Shown: positions 1-6,687 of the stretch, one piece after another | Layout: each line of letters opens with the position of its first letter | How positions within the stretch are numbered: position 1 is the stretch's first letter | DNA from: HGM12587 sp964580255 | GTDB taxonomy: Bacteria; Bacillota; Clostridia; Lachnospirales; Lachnospiraceae | Reading direction: 5' to 3' | Length of the DNA: 8,096 nt | Assembly: GCA_964580255.1 (NCBI GenBank) | Contig: CAZOJX010000085.1 | Span: forward strand, 1-8,096 | Program-made: the position numbers and the translations under genes | The notes under the pieces: generated by a model | The model's input: the letters and a program-made list of their open reading frames with translations, nothing else | The model's database searches: none | Told to the model about the DNA's origin: nothing

Positions 1-36
1 GCATTCTGTACATGCCAATGTGATTTTAACGCGCAC
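1..36 (-). CDS. rpmG: 50S ribosomal protein L33, N-terminal fragment (cut by window edge)
   Basis: Only the first 12 codons lie in the window. Read on the minus strand from a GTG at 36-34, they give (M)RVKITLACTEC with no stop before the edge. This matches the well-known start of bacterial L33, whose TLACTEC stretch carries the first Cys pair of the zinc-binding form. L33 is a small protein (about 49 residues) of the large ribosomal subunit. A GAGGTGG ribosome binding site at 42-48, five bases from the GTG, supports the start. In Clostridia rpmG is usually followed by secE and nusG, so a core translation/transcription operon probably continues to the left; that part is inference. The start codon is GTG rather than the common ATG. 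The identification rests on a short but distinctive peptide. Confidence 0.85.
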   Translation of the reverse strand, partial: MRVKITLACTEC

Positions 37-41
37 AACTT

Positions 42-48
42 CCACCTC
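42..48 (-). promoter_or_regulatory. Ribosome binding site of rpmG
   Basis: The minus strand reads GAGGTGG, closely complementary to the 3' end of 16S rRNA, five bases upstream of the GTG at 36-34. This site decides the non-ATG start of the partial rpmG. Confidence 0.8.
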
Positions 49-98
49 GCTTTTTTCTTTTTTTGTGCGACAGCCGCGACACTGTCAATTTTAGGCAT

Positions 99-172
99 AA
101 AAAAAAAGCCTTCGCTTCTTCCATTCGCTTGCATATCGTAACATATACAAATAGATTCGTCAAGGCTTTTTT
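99..172 (-). terminator. Probable rho-independent terminator after glpK (long-stem type)
   Basis: The minus-strand RNA pairs AAAAAAGCCTT (172-162) with AAGGCTTTTTT at 112-102, the start of a T run reaching 99. The enclosed arm of about 50 nt contains a second hairpin, TTGTATAT/ATATGCAA (150-143 with 136-129, one G-U pair, 6-nt loop). It lies 50-120 bases after the glpK stop. A T run also follows the structure on the plus strand. The large enclosed region is unusual for an intrinsic terminator, so the function is likely but not certain. The rest of 37-221 shows only a weak 5-bp hairpin (69-86) in the rpmG leader. Confidence 0.5.
135..163 (-). promoter_or_regulatory. Probable sigma-A promoter for rpmG
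   Basis: On the minus strand a -35 box TTGACG (163-158) is followed after exactly 17 bases by TACGAT (140-135), giving 5/6 and 4/6 matches to the consensus. The start point would be near 128, giving a leader of about 90 nt before the rpmG GTG. The -35 box lies in the upstream arm of the presumed glpK terminator and the -10 box in its inner hairpin. An RNA starting here would therefore lack the upstream arm and could not form that terminator. Confidence 0.5.
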
Positions 173-221
173 CTTAAATATTCATTCTTTTTTTCACGTT
201 TTTCAGCGTGTTTTTAAGCAT

Positions 222-1727
222 TTACGGTGTATCTTCGTCCTTCGCCCAGCCATAAGCATATTTTACGGCTTTGTTCCAGCCCTTCAGACGTTTTTTCCGT
301 TCTTCTTCGCTGATATTCGGCTGGAAAGAACTGTCTGACGCCCAGTTTTTGAGCACATCTTCCTTATCTTTCCAATATCCCACCGCAAGGCCTGCAAGGT
401 ACGCTGCTCCCATTGCCGTTGTCTCCACACATACCGGCCGGTTTACCGGCGCATGAATGATGTCTGCCTGGGTCTGCATCAGGAAATCATTGGCACTGGC
501 ACCGCCGTCCACCTTTAAGGAAGCAAGTGCAATGCCGGAATCTGCCTTCATGGCTTCCAGCACATCATTGACCTGGTAGGCAATGGATTCCAGGGTCGCA
601 CGAATGATATGGTATTTATTTACCCCGCGGGTGATCCCCACGATCGTTCCTCTGGCATATTGATCCCAGTGCGGTGCTCCCAGACCGGTAAATGCCGGCA
701 CGACATAGCAGCCGTTGGTATCGTTTACCTTCTTTGCCATATATTCTGAATCAGCTGCCGAATCGATCAGCCGCATTTCGTCTCTCAGCCACTGGATCGA
801 AGCTCCTGCTACGAAAATCGACCCTTCCAGGGCATAATTTACTTTTCCGTCCAGTCCCCAGGCAATGGTCGTTACCAGCCCGTTTTCGGAAAACACCGGT
901 GTTTCCCCGGTATTCATCAGCAAAAAGCATCCTGTTCCATAGGTGTTTTTCGCTTCTCCCGGCTGAAAACAGGTCTGACCAAACAGTGCTGCCTGCTGAT
1001 CTCCTGCTGCGCCTGCGATCGGAATCTTTCCTCCCAGGAAGGACGGGTCTGCCATTCCGTAGATGCAGCTGGAAGGCTTCGCCTTGGGCAGCATTTTTTC
1101 CGGAATTTCCAGTTCATCCAGAATTTCCCGATCCCATTCCAGGGTATTGATATTAAAAAGCATCGTTCTGGACGCATTAGAATAATCGGTCACATGAACT
1201 GCGCCTTTGGTCAGTTTCCAGATCAGCCAGGTCTCAACCGTACCAAACAAAAGATCTCCGGCTTCTGCTTTTTCTCTTGCCCCCGGCACATGATCCAGGA
1301 TCCATTTGATCTTGGTTCCCGAAAAATAAGCATCGATCACCAGTCCTGTCTTCCGGCGGAATTTTTCGGTCAGTCCCTTTTCCTTTAAAAGATCACAGTA
1401 TGCCGAAGTTCTGCGGCACTGCCATACAATGGCGTGATAGATCGGCTCTCCTGTGTTTTTGTCCCACACAATGGCGGTTTCCCGCTGGTTTGTAATTCCG
1501 ATGGCTGCAATATCTTCCGCAGACGCACCGATCTTGTTCATGGATTCTACTGCAACCCCCAGCATGCTTGCCCAGATCTCATCCGCATCATGTTCTACCC
1601 AGCCCGGCTGCGGATAGTACTGTGTGATCTCTCTTTGGGTCACACTGCACATTTCTCCTTTTTCATTAAAAAGAATGCAGCGGTTGCTGGTCGTTCCTGC
1701 GTCCAGCGCCATGACATATTTTGCCAT
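222..1727 (-). CDS. glpK: Glycerol kinase (FGGY family)
   Basis: This 501-residue cytosolic enzyme phosphorylates glycerol with ATP to sn-glycerol 3-phosphate; the length is normal for the family. Visible hallmarks are the ATP-binding start ALDAGTTSNR (8-16), the glycerol-contacting QRE (81-83) and Tyr134 region, the FGGY signature around HVTDYSNASR (178-187), GAAGDQQ with the likely catalytic base Asp243, and the C-terminal VDGGASANDFLMQTQADI (406-423). The ATG has a GGAGG site (1735-1739) seven bases upstream. The gene begins 17 bases after mnmM and is the last of the run. Many Gram-positive GlpKs carry a His (near residue 232 in enterococci) phosphorylated by HPr. The matching stretch here, ADPSFLGGKIPIAG (226-239), has no His, so PTS activation by that route seems absent (inference by eye alignment). 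No glpF, glpD or glpO is in the window. Confidence 0.96.
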   Translation of the reverse strand: MAKYVMALDAGTTSNRCILFNEKGEMCSVTQREITQYYPQPGWVEHDADEIWASMLGVAVESMNKIGASAEDIAAIGITNQRETAIVWDKNTGEPIYHAIVWQCRRTSAYCDLLKEKGLTEKFRRKTGLVIDAYFSGTKIKWILDHVPGAREKAEAGDLLFGTVETWLIWKLTKGAVHVTDYSNASRTMLFNINTLEWDREILDELEIPEKMLPKAKPSSCIYGMADPSFLGGKIPIAGAAGDQQAALFGQTCFQPGEAKNTYGTGCFLLMNTGETPVFSENGLVTTIAWGLDGKVNYALEGSIFVAGASIQWLRDEMRLIDSAADSEYMAKKVNDTNGCYVVPAFTGLGAPHWDQYARGTIVGITRGVNKYHIIRATLESIAYQVNDVLEAMKADSGIALASLKVDGGASANDFLMQTQADIIHAPVNRPVCVETTAMGAAYLAGLAVGYWKDKEDVLKNWASDSSFQPNISEEERKKRLKGWNKAVKYAYGWAKDEDTP

Positions 1728-1744
1728 ATTCTTTCCTCCAAAAC

Positions 1745-2308
1745 CTAGATTTTGATGATCAGCACCGGAATGGGCGGATCATTTGGTCTGTTTGCATATT
1801 CTGAAACAATGACCAGATACTTTTTTGCATCTAATCCTTTTATATAAGAAAGAACTGCTTCCTTTTCTTCATAGCCGCTGTCACCGCCGCTGTAAATACA
1901 GACAGTCATCAGGCCTTTTTTCTTCAGCAGCCTCAGACCGGCTTCTATCGCTTTGATACTGCTTTCCCGGCAGGTTGCTTTTTCATGATCGCCCCCCGGC
2001 AGATATCCCAGATTAAAGGTAATGCAGGATACTGTATTTTCCTTTGCATACGCTCCCATATTTTCATGGGAGGTCAGCAAAAGCTCATAATTTTCCGGAC
2101 ATTTTTCCTTCTGAAGTTTCTCAAGGGTATGATCCAGCGCCATCTGCTGTACATCAAAGGCAAGAACTTTGCCCTTTTCTCCGGCCAGCCTGCTTAACAG
2201 AGCCGTATCATTTCCATTTCCCATGGTCGCATCAATGCACTGATCTCCCGGCTGTACATGTTCTTCCAAAAAATGATGGATCCAATTTGTAATCTGATAA
2301 TTTTTCAT
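1745..2308 (-). CDS. mnmM: tRNA (mnm5s2U) methyltransferase MnmM (YtqB family, 'rRNA methylase' PF06962)
   Basis: This 187-residue class I SAM-dependent methyltransferase has motif I DATMGNGNDT (26-35), the acidic motif II residue Asp52, a motif IV-like NLGYLPGGD (99-107) and the family's GGDSGYEEKEAV (from about 141) and C-terminal NRPNDPPIPVL. Older annotations call the family a putative rRNA methylase. Its Bacillus subtilis member YtqB is known as MnmM, which methylates 5-aminomethyl-2-thiouridine at the wobble position of certain tRNAs. Assignment here is by family resemblance. The ATG lies nine bases after the patB-like gene, and its AAGGAA ribosome binding site (2319-2314) overlaps that gene's TAA stop, suggesting translational coupling. 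A role in tRNA modification does not obviously fit a thiamine-responsive transcript. Confidence 0.85.
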   Translation of the reverse strand: MKNYQITNWIHHFLEEHVQPGDQCIDATMGNGNDTALLSRLAGEKGKVLAFDVQQMALDHTLEKLQKEKCPENYELLLTSHENMGAYAKENTVSCITFNLGYLPGGDHEKATCRESSIKAIEAGLRLLKKKGLMTVCIYSGGDSGYEEKEAVLSYIKGLDAKKYLVIVSEYANRPNDPPIPVLIIKI

Positions 2309-2317
2309 AGCGTTTCC

Positions 2318-3541
2318 TTACTGACAGAATACATATCTGTCCAGCCGTTCAAAGGCTTCCTGCACTCTGGCATAAGGAAGTGCCAGATTCATGCGGATAC
2401 CGTATGCTCCACGGAAGGCTCTGCCGTCCTGCCAGAGAACACCAACTTCCAGTCCCGCTTTCTGTACTTCGTCAATGGTCTTTCCATGCTCTTTGCACCA
2501 TTCTTCACAGTCCAAAAACAGCATGTAGGTCGCCTGAGGTTTGGAAACCTTTACACCTTTCCACCGCTTTTCGATGAAATCACAGGCAAAATCCACATTT
2601 TTGGTCAGTACCGTCTTCAGCTCGTCCAGCCATTCATAGCCTTCCGGCTCATAGGCGCCCAAAAGCCCGTACATGGAAAGTACATTCATACTATTATAAT
2701 GGCTTAAGGAAGATTCCTTGCGGAGTCTGTCCCGAAGTCTCGGATTGTACACGATATGATAGCTTCCGATCAGACCTGCCAAATTGAAGGTCTTTGACGG
2801 AGCATAAAATGCAATGGTACGCATCTTTGCATTTTCCGATACAGACTGTGTCGGAATGTGCTGATGGTCTGCCAGGTAAAGATCTGACCAGATCTCATCA
2901 GAGATCACATAGACATCGTATTTTTCAAACAGCTCCATTGCCTTTTCCAGTTCCCACTTCTCCCAGGCACGTCCGGTCGGGTTGTGAGGGCTGCAAAGGA
3001 TTGCTGTATGGATCTTCTGTTCCTGAAGCTTCTGCTCCATATCCTCATAATCCATACGCCACACATTTTCTTTGTCCCGCACCAGAGGACTATGTACCAG
3101 CTCATAGCCTGCATTTCCTAATGCATTGGTAAATCCTACATAAGTCGGAGAATGTACCAGGATCTTATCCCCTTTCGAACAGAGGATTCCTGCGGCACTT
3201 ACCACGCCACCCAGCACACCGTTTTCGTAGCCGATGGACTCTGCCGTAAGCCCTTCTACCCGGTTTCTGTTTTTCTGCCACCGGATAATGGCGTCATAAT
3301 ATTCTTTTCTCGGTTCAAAATAGCCGAACACCGGATGTTCCAGTCTTTTTTGGATCGCTGCCGGAATAGTCGGCGCCGCCGCAAAATTCATATCCGCAAC
3401 CCACATCGGGATTGCATCGAAGCCTTCTTTTAGAGGAACAGAAAAATAGCCCTTTCCGGATTCTCTCTCTTTTGCCGGCGTATCTACCGCCAGAGCGTCC
3501 ATGCCCCTACGTTCGATCACCGTTTCAAAATCGTATTTCAT
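2318..3541 (-). CDS. patB: MalY/PatB-type PLP aminotransferase / cystathionine beta-lyase
   Basis: This is a 407-residue fold-type I PLP enzyme of the MalY/PatB C-S lyase subgroup; members cleave cystathionine or cysteine to pyruvate, ammonia and a thiol or sulfide, and some act as aminotransferases. Visible marks are MWVADMNF (46-53) typical of MalY/PatB, HNPTG with Asn187, SDEIWSD with Asp215 facing the pyridine nitrogen, SKTFNLAGL with the PLP Lys250, and GIRMNLALP with Arg383 for the substrate carboxylate. The length is usual (about 390-400). The ATG directly abuts the TAA of the DUF1292 gene with no spacer, and its GGAGG site lies within that gene's last codons, so translation is probably coupled. 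Exact substrate cannot be told from sequence; the symbol denotes the subgroup. Confidence 0.88.
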   Translation of the reverse strand: MKYDFETVIERRGMDALAVDTPAKERESGKGYFSVPLKEGFDAIPMWVADMNFAAAPTIPAAIQKRLEHPVFGYFEPRKEYYDAIIRWQKNRNRVEGLTAESIGYENGVLGGVVSAAGILCSKGDKILVHSPTYVGFTNALGNAGYELVHSPLVRDKENVWRMDYEDMEQKLQEQKIHTAILCSPHNPTGRAWEKWELEKAMELFEKYDVYVISDEIWSDLYLADHQHIPTQSVSENAKMRTIAFYAPSKTFNLAGLIGSYHIVYNPRLRDRLRKESSLSHYNSMNVLSMYGLLGAYEPEGYEWLDELKTVLTKNVDFACDFIEKRWKGVKVSKPQATYMLFLDCEEWCKEHGKTIDEVQKAGLEVGVLWQDGRAFRGAYGIRMNLALPYARVQEAFERLDRYVFCQ

Positions 3542-3814
3542 TTATTCCTCCATCTGAAGATAGGCTTCTGCGATCTTTTCGTATTCTGCTTCGTCTTCAA
3601 TCTTCTGTACCTGAAAATCTTCGCCGTCCATCTGGCCTATATAGATATATCTCGCTTCGTCATGAATCGTATCTCCCTCTACCAGGGCACCTACCACATA
3701 ATGGCATTCTTCATAATCAAACTCGTCCACCACTGCCAGTTCTACTTCTGTTCCGTCCTTTGCTGTTACAAAAAATGTCACATATTCCTGAAATTCATTT
3801 TCCATTGCTTCCAT
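3542..3814 (-). CDS. DUF1292 domain-containing small acidic protein
   Basis: The product is a 90-residue acidic protein matching the DUF1292 pattern common in Clostridia: a beta-rich start (EYVTFFVTAKDGTEVELAVVD), a central YVVGALVEGD, YIYIGQMDG, and the typical end IEDEAEYEKIAEAY (72-85). No enzymatic residues, signal peptide or membrane segment are visible; it should be cytosolic and its function is unknown. An AGGAGG site (3824-3829) lies nine bases before the ATG. The gene starts 20 bases after the ABC ATPase stop, too little room for an intrinsic terminator. In other Clostridia DUF1292 genes often sit elsewhere, so its position behind a thiamine-precursor transporter is notable. Confidence 0.85.
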   Translation of the reverse strand: MEAMENEFQEYVTFFVTAKDGTEVELAVVDEFDYEECHYVVGALVEGDTIHDEARYIYIGQMDGEDFQVQKIEDEAEYEKIAEAYLQMEE

Positions 3815-3834
3815 GCCGCAAGTCCTCCTAAATT

Positions 3835-4575
3835 CTAGTTTTCCAAATGAGAAAGGATCTCTCTTTTGTATTGTAAGAAATTTTCGGACAAATTGAAACC
3901 TTTTTTTCTCGGTTTTGGCTCTTTTATGACAATTTCTTTAGTGATCGTTCCCGGTTTGCCTGTCAGAAGATAGATCCGGTCAGATAAAAGAATGGCTTCT
4001 TCAATGTCGTGGGTGACAAAAAGAGTCGAAAGCCGGATTTTTTCCATAACCTTTAAATACCATTCATGCATGGCAGATTTGGTCAGCTGATCCAATGCAG
4101 AAAACGGCTCGTCTAGTAAAGCTACCTTTTCCGAAAACAGGTAGGTACGCAAAAAAGCAGCTCTTTGCTTCATTCCTCCGGAAACCTCCGCAGGGTATTT
4201 TTTTTCTGCTCCCTCAAGACCAAATTCCTTCAGATAGCCCGATGCCACTTTCCTCGCCTCTGCCTTTTTCATACCCCGAATGATCAGAGGCAGTGCCACA
4301 TTATCCAAAACCGTCCGGTAAGGAAGGAGCAGATCTTTTTGCAGCATATAGCTGATCTTTCCCGGTTTTCCCGTAATTTCTTCCCCTTCCAGATAAATGT
4401 GGCCCGTATCCGGCATACTCAGCCCGGCAATGGCATGAAACAGGGTTGTTTTTCCGCCGCCGCTGACTCCTAAGAGGGAGACAATCTCTCCCTCCCGAAG
4501 TTCCAGGGAAATATCCCGAATGATCTCCTCTCCATCAAAAGATTTTGATATATTTTTTACTTCTAAAATTGCCAT
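3835..4575 (-). CDS. thiZ: ABC transporter ATP-binding protein, ThiZ-like (NitT/TauT/SsuB type)
   Basis: This 246-residue ATPase subunit powers the neighbouring permease. The motifs are complete and in order: Walker A GVSGGGKTT (36-44), Q-loop Gln79, signature VSGGMKQR (131-138), Walker B VALLDEP (151-157), D-loop SALD (159-162) and H-loop His189. Length and sequence fit the nitrate/taurine/sulfonate-type ATPases, to which predicted pyrimidine transporter ATPases (ThiZ) belong. The ATG follows the lipoprotein stop by eight bases and has a TAGGAGA site that overlaps that stop codon. Specificity comes from the neighbouring binding protein and the upstream TPP riboswitch, not from this subunit. 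Confidence 0.9.
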   Translation of the reverse strand: MAILEVKNISKSFDGEEIIRDISLELREGEIVSLLGVSGGGKTTLFHAIAGLSMPDTGHIYLEGEEITGKPGKISYMLQKDLLLPYRTVLDNVALPLIIRGMKKAEARKVASGYLKEFGLEGAEKKYPAEVSGGMKQRAAFLRTYLFSEKVALLDEPFSALDQLTKSAMHEWYLKVMEKIRLSTLFVTHDIEEAILLSDRIYLLTGKPGTITKEIVIKEPKPRKKGFNLSENFLQYKREILSHLEN

Positions 4576-4583
4576 GTATTCTC

Positions 4584-5612
4584 CTACTGCGGCAGATATT
4601 TGTTCGTGAAACCGCTGTTTAACATTACAGTTCCCTCTGCCAGTTCATTTTCATTTACCCACTGATAAAAATTGTTCCACCGATCCGCATCGATGAAGCC
4701 CCAGTAAGGTGCATCTGCCTGGTACTGATCTGCCAGATATTTCTGACTTGCCACTGCAAGTTCTTCATCAAGCTCCGGTGCTGCCTTACAAAGGATCTTC
4801 GCCGCTTCCTCCGGATTTTCCATGGCAAATTCATAGCCTTTGCTCAATGCTGCCAGAAATGCTTTTGCTGTCTCCGGCTTTTTCTCTAAAAATTCATTTC
4901 CCGCAACGATCACCGGAGTGTAATAATCAAACACCGGATCTACCTCTGCAAAGGAAAAATAATCGGTTTCCAGTCCTTCCAGCTCCGTTTTCACACCTGC
5001 CCAGCCGTAGAAGATCCAGATAGAATCTACACTGTTTGTTTTTAAGGCTGTCACCTCGTCTGTCACAGTGCTTGGGATCAATTCCAGTTTTTTGTAATCT
5101 CCGCCGTCCGCTTCCATAACCTTCTGGATTGTCGCAAGCTCTATGGCACCATTCCAGGTTGCATAGGAATGTCCTTCCATTCCCTTTGGCGTATCCATTC
5201 CCTCGCCTTTGCGGGAAATGATTCCTGAGGTATTATGCTGGATCACAGAAGCAACCGCTGTCACCGGAAGGGATTCGCCCTCCAAAAAAGCCGGTGCCAG
5301 AGAATCCTGAAAAGATACTCCAAACTGTGCTTTTCCGGAAGCTACCAGTAAAACTGCACCGTCCTCCGGCGGCTGTACGATCTCAACTTCCAGTCCGGCT
5401 TCTTTAAAATAGCCCTTTTCCTGAGCCACATATAAGCCTGTATGATTGGTGTTTGGTGTCCAGTCCAGCACAAAGGTGATCTTTTCTGTTTTTCCGGTTC
5501 CCACCGTTTCTGACGGTTTGTTTGTTTCCTCTTTGGTTCCTTCTTTTGTACCGCAGCCTGCTAACAGACACAGCAGCAGGATTCCGGCCAATGTTTTGAT
5601 CTTTCTATTCAT
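4584..5612 (-). CDS. thiY: NMT1/THI5-like substrate-binding lipoprotein, ThiY-like (HMP/formylaminopyrimidine uptake)
   Basis: The 342-residue protein starts with a lipoprotein signal peptide: MNRKIK, a hydrophobic core, then lipobox LLAGC with Cys20 as the lipid-modified residue. A charged linker follows, then the NMT1/THI5-like fold beginning ITFVLDWTPNTNHTGLYVA (45-63), a hallmark of ThiY-type proteins that bind pyrimidine precursors of thiamine. It would sit on the outer face of the membrane and deliver ligand to the permease. HMP and N-formyl-aminomethylpyrimidine are both possible; no tenA gene is in the window to favour the latter. The ATG lies nine bases after the permease stop; the AAAGGAG site falls in the permease's last codons. 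Lack of the yeast Thi5 Cys cluster fits a binding protein, not a synthase. Confidence 0.88.
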   Translation of the reverse strand: MNRKIKTLAGILLLCLLAGCGTKEGTKEETNKPSETVGTGKTEKITFVLDWTPNTNHTGLYVAQEKGYFKEAGLEVEIVQPPEDGAVLLVASGKAQFGVSFQDSLAPAFLEGESLPVTAVASVIQHNTSGIISRKGEGMDTPKGMEGHSYATWNGAIELATIQKVMEADGGDYKKLELIPSTVTDEVTALKTNSVDSIWIFYGWAGVKTELEGLETDYFSFAEVDPVFDYYTPVIVAGNEFLEKKPETAKAFLAALSKGYEFAMENPEEAAKILCKAAPELDEELAVASQKYLADQYQADAPYWGFIDADRWNNFYQWVNENELAEGTVMLNSGFTNKYLPQ

Positions 5613-5621
5613 TTCTATTCA

Positions 5622-6383
5622 CTACTCCTTTTCCCATGGCATGCATTTCTTCTGCAAAAAGTCAACACCCTTCATCAAAAGCAAACTGATCAGAGCGATC
5701 AAAAAAATGACCGCAAACATTTTGTCAAAAGAAAATGCTTTTTTTACTCTCGTCATATAAACACCCAGCCCCGAAAAGCCTCCCAGCCATTCAGAGATCA
5801 CCGCTCCAACCACCGAATAAGAGGCGGAGATCCGAAGCCCCGAAAAAAACTGGGACATGGCACCCGGCAGCTTTACGATCCGGAAGATCTGCCATGGTTT
5901 TGCACCCATCGCACGCAAAAGATCCATGGCGTCCGGATCCGCAGAGCGAAATCCGTTCAGCAGACCTACTGTGATCGGGAAAAAGGTCGTAATGACGATC
6001 AGAATTACCTTCGGTGTCATTTCATAACCGAACCAGAGCACCAGCAAAGGTGCAATGGCCACCGTCGGCACTGTCTGGGTCAAAACGATCAGCGGATAAC
6101 ACGCTTTATAAAACGGCTCCACCCAGTCCATCAAAACTGCCATGCCGAATCCCAGCAGGATCCCGATCAGCAGCCCCAAAAATGCTTCCGCCAAAGTAAC
6201 TCCCGCATGCTCCATCAAAACCGGAAATTCCTCGATCAATGCTTTCCCGACCTGTATCGGTGACGGGAGCAAAAAGCTGTCGATGAACCCCAAAGAACAG
6301 CAAAGCTGCCAAAAGAGCAAAAGCACCAGAAGTGCTGAAGCTGACCATAATTTACCTGTGATGTTTTGTAACTTTCTTTTCAA
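5622..6383 (-). CDS. thiX: ABC transporter permease, ThiX-like (BPD_transp_1), TTG start
   Basis: This 253-residue integral membrane subunit has about six hydrophobic segments (near 15-33, 63-86, 98-118, 124-143, 185-205 and 222-240). A cytoplasmic EAA-type loop, DPDAMDLLRAMGAKPWQIFRIVKLP (149-173), docks the ATPase. The only plausible start is TTG at 6383-6381: the next codons MKRK give the expected positive N-terminus, no in-frame ATG follows soon, and a GGAGGGAGAGG stretch lies about nine bases upstream. This start overlaps the 3' end of the thiamine-binding protein gene by 32 bases, indicating tight translational coupling. It belongs to the NitT/TauT permease family and forms a complete importer with the two genes downstream. 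Confidence 0.88.
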   Translation of the reverse strand: MKRKLQNITGKLWSASALLVLLLFWQLCCSLGFIDSFLLPSPIQVGKALIEEFPVLMEHAGVTLAEAFLGLLIGILLGFGMAVLMDWVEPFYKACYPLIVLTQTVPTVAIAPLLVLWFGYEMTPKVILIVITTFFPITVGLLNGFRSADPDAMDLLRAMGAKPWQIFRIVKLPGAMSQFFSGLRISASYSVVGAVISEWLGGFSGLGVYMTRVKKAFSFDKMFAVIFLIALISLLLMKGVDFLQKKCMPWEKE

Positions 6384-6648
6384 TCGTTAATACCTCTCCC
6401 TCCGGCCGGTAATTGATCTTTACATAAGCCGATACTGACTCTGCTCCGGCACGTACTGCAACTTTCTGACATTCCTTGATCATGTCCATTAACTCGTCAT
6501 AATCTCCTTCTACCGAGGTCTCACATGGTCCTACATAGTATGTCATTCCTGTGGATCGAATATAATCGATCACCTCGTCCACGATTCTGATCACTTCTTC
6601 ATCAGTTTCCACCTTCGGCAGCACCTGGATTGCTACACTTGCATTCAT
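6352..6648 (-). CDS. MTH1187/YqgV-type thiamine-binding protein (DUF77)
   Basis: This 98-residue soluble protein opens with MNASVAIQVLPKV, carries the family stretch YVGPCETSVEGDYDELMDMI (38-57) and ends AYVKINYRPEGEVLTIEKKV; it should adopt the small ferredoxin-like fold that assembles into oligomers. Relatives such as MTH1187, TM0486 and YqgV are known or proposed to bind thiamine or its pyrimidine moiety; YkoF is a double-domain cousin. It has no signal peptide, so it would act in the cytosol, perhaps receiving imported pyrimidine or thiamine. It is the first gene after the TPP riboswitch, with an AAAGGAG site about nine bases before the ATG. Its exact ligand is not decided by the sequence. 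Confidence 0.87.
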   Translation of the reverse strand: MNASVAIQVLPKVETDEEVIRIVDEVIDYIRSTGMTYYVGPCETSVEGDYDELMDMIKECQKVAVRAGAESVSAYVKINYRPEGEVLTIEKKVTKHHR

Positions 6649-6687
6649 TTTTCAATTCTCCTTTCAGATATCTACCTGACTGCAGAG

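Noticed and set aside
69..86. GACAG/CTGTC hairpin in the rpmG leader as a possible regulatory element
   Set aside because: Only 5 bp with an 8-nt loop and no T run; too weak to call as an autoregulatory leader or terminator.
196..216. Small CACG/CGTG hairpin just after the glpK stop
   Set aside because: Only about 4-5 bp with an A run rather than a T run on the minus strand, so it does not look like the glpK terminator.
692..1150. 152-codon open frame on the plus strand inside glpK
   Set aside because: It is antisense to a full-length, motif-complete glycerol kinase, its product has low-complexity Ser/Arg/Leu/Pro content, and no ribosome binding site was noted.
917..1177. 86-codon minus-strand frame within glpK in a different frame
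   Set aside because: Lies entirely inside the glpK coding region, whose frame carries all conserved motifs; no sign of a frameshift.
2258..2707. 149-codon plus-strand frame over mnmM and the patB-like gene
   Set aside because: Antisense shadow crossing two well-supported genes; no recognisable domain.
3412..3831. 139-codon plus-strand frame opposite DUF1292
   Set aside because: Arg/Pro/Leu/Ser-rich translation typical of an antisense shadow; the minus strand has a recognised family and a ribosome binding site.
3866..3893. Possible internal promoter before DUF1292 (TACAAT with a weak TTCAAT 16 bases upstream, minus strand)
   Set aside because: The -35 match is poor and the site is within the ATPase coding sequence; not convincing, though it cannot be excluded without start-site mapping.
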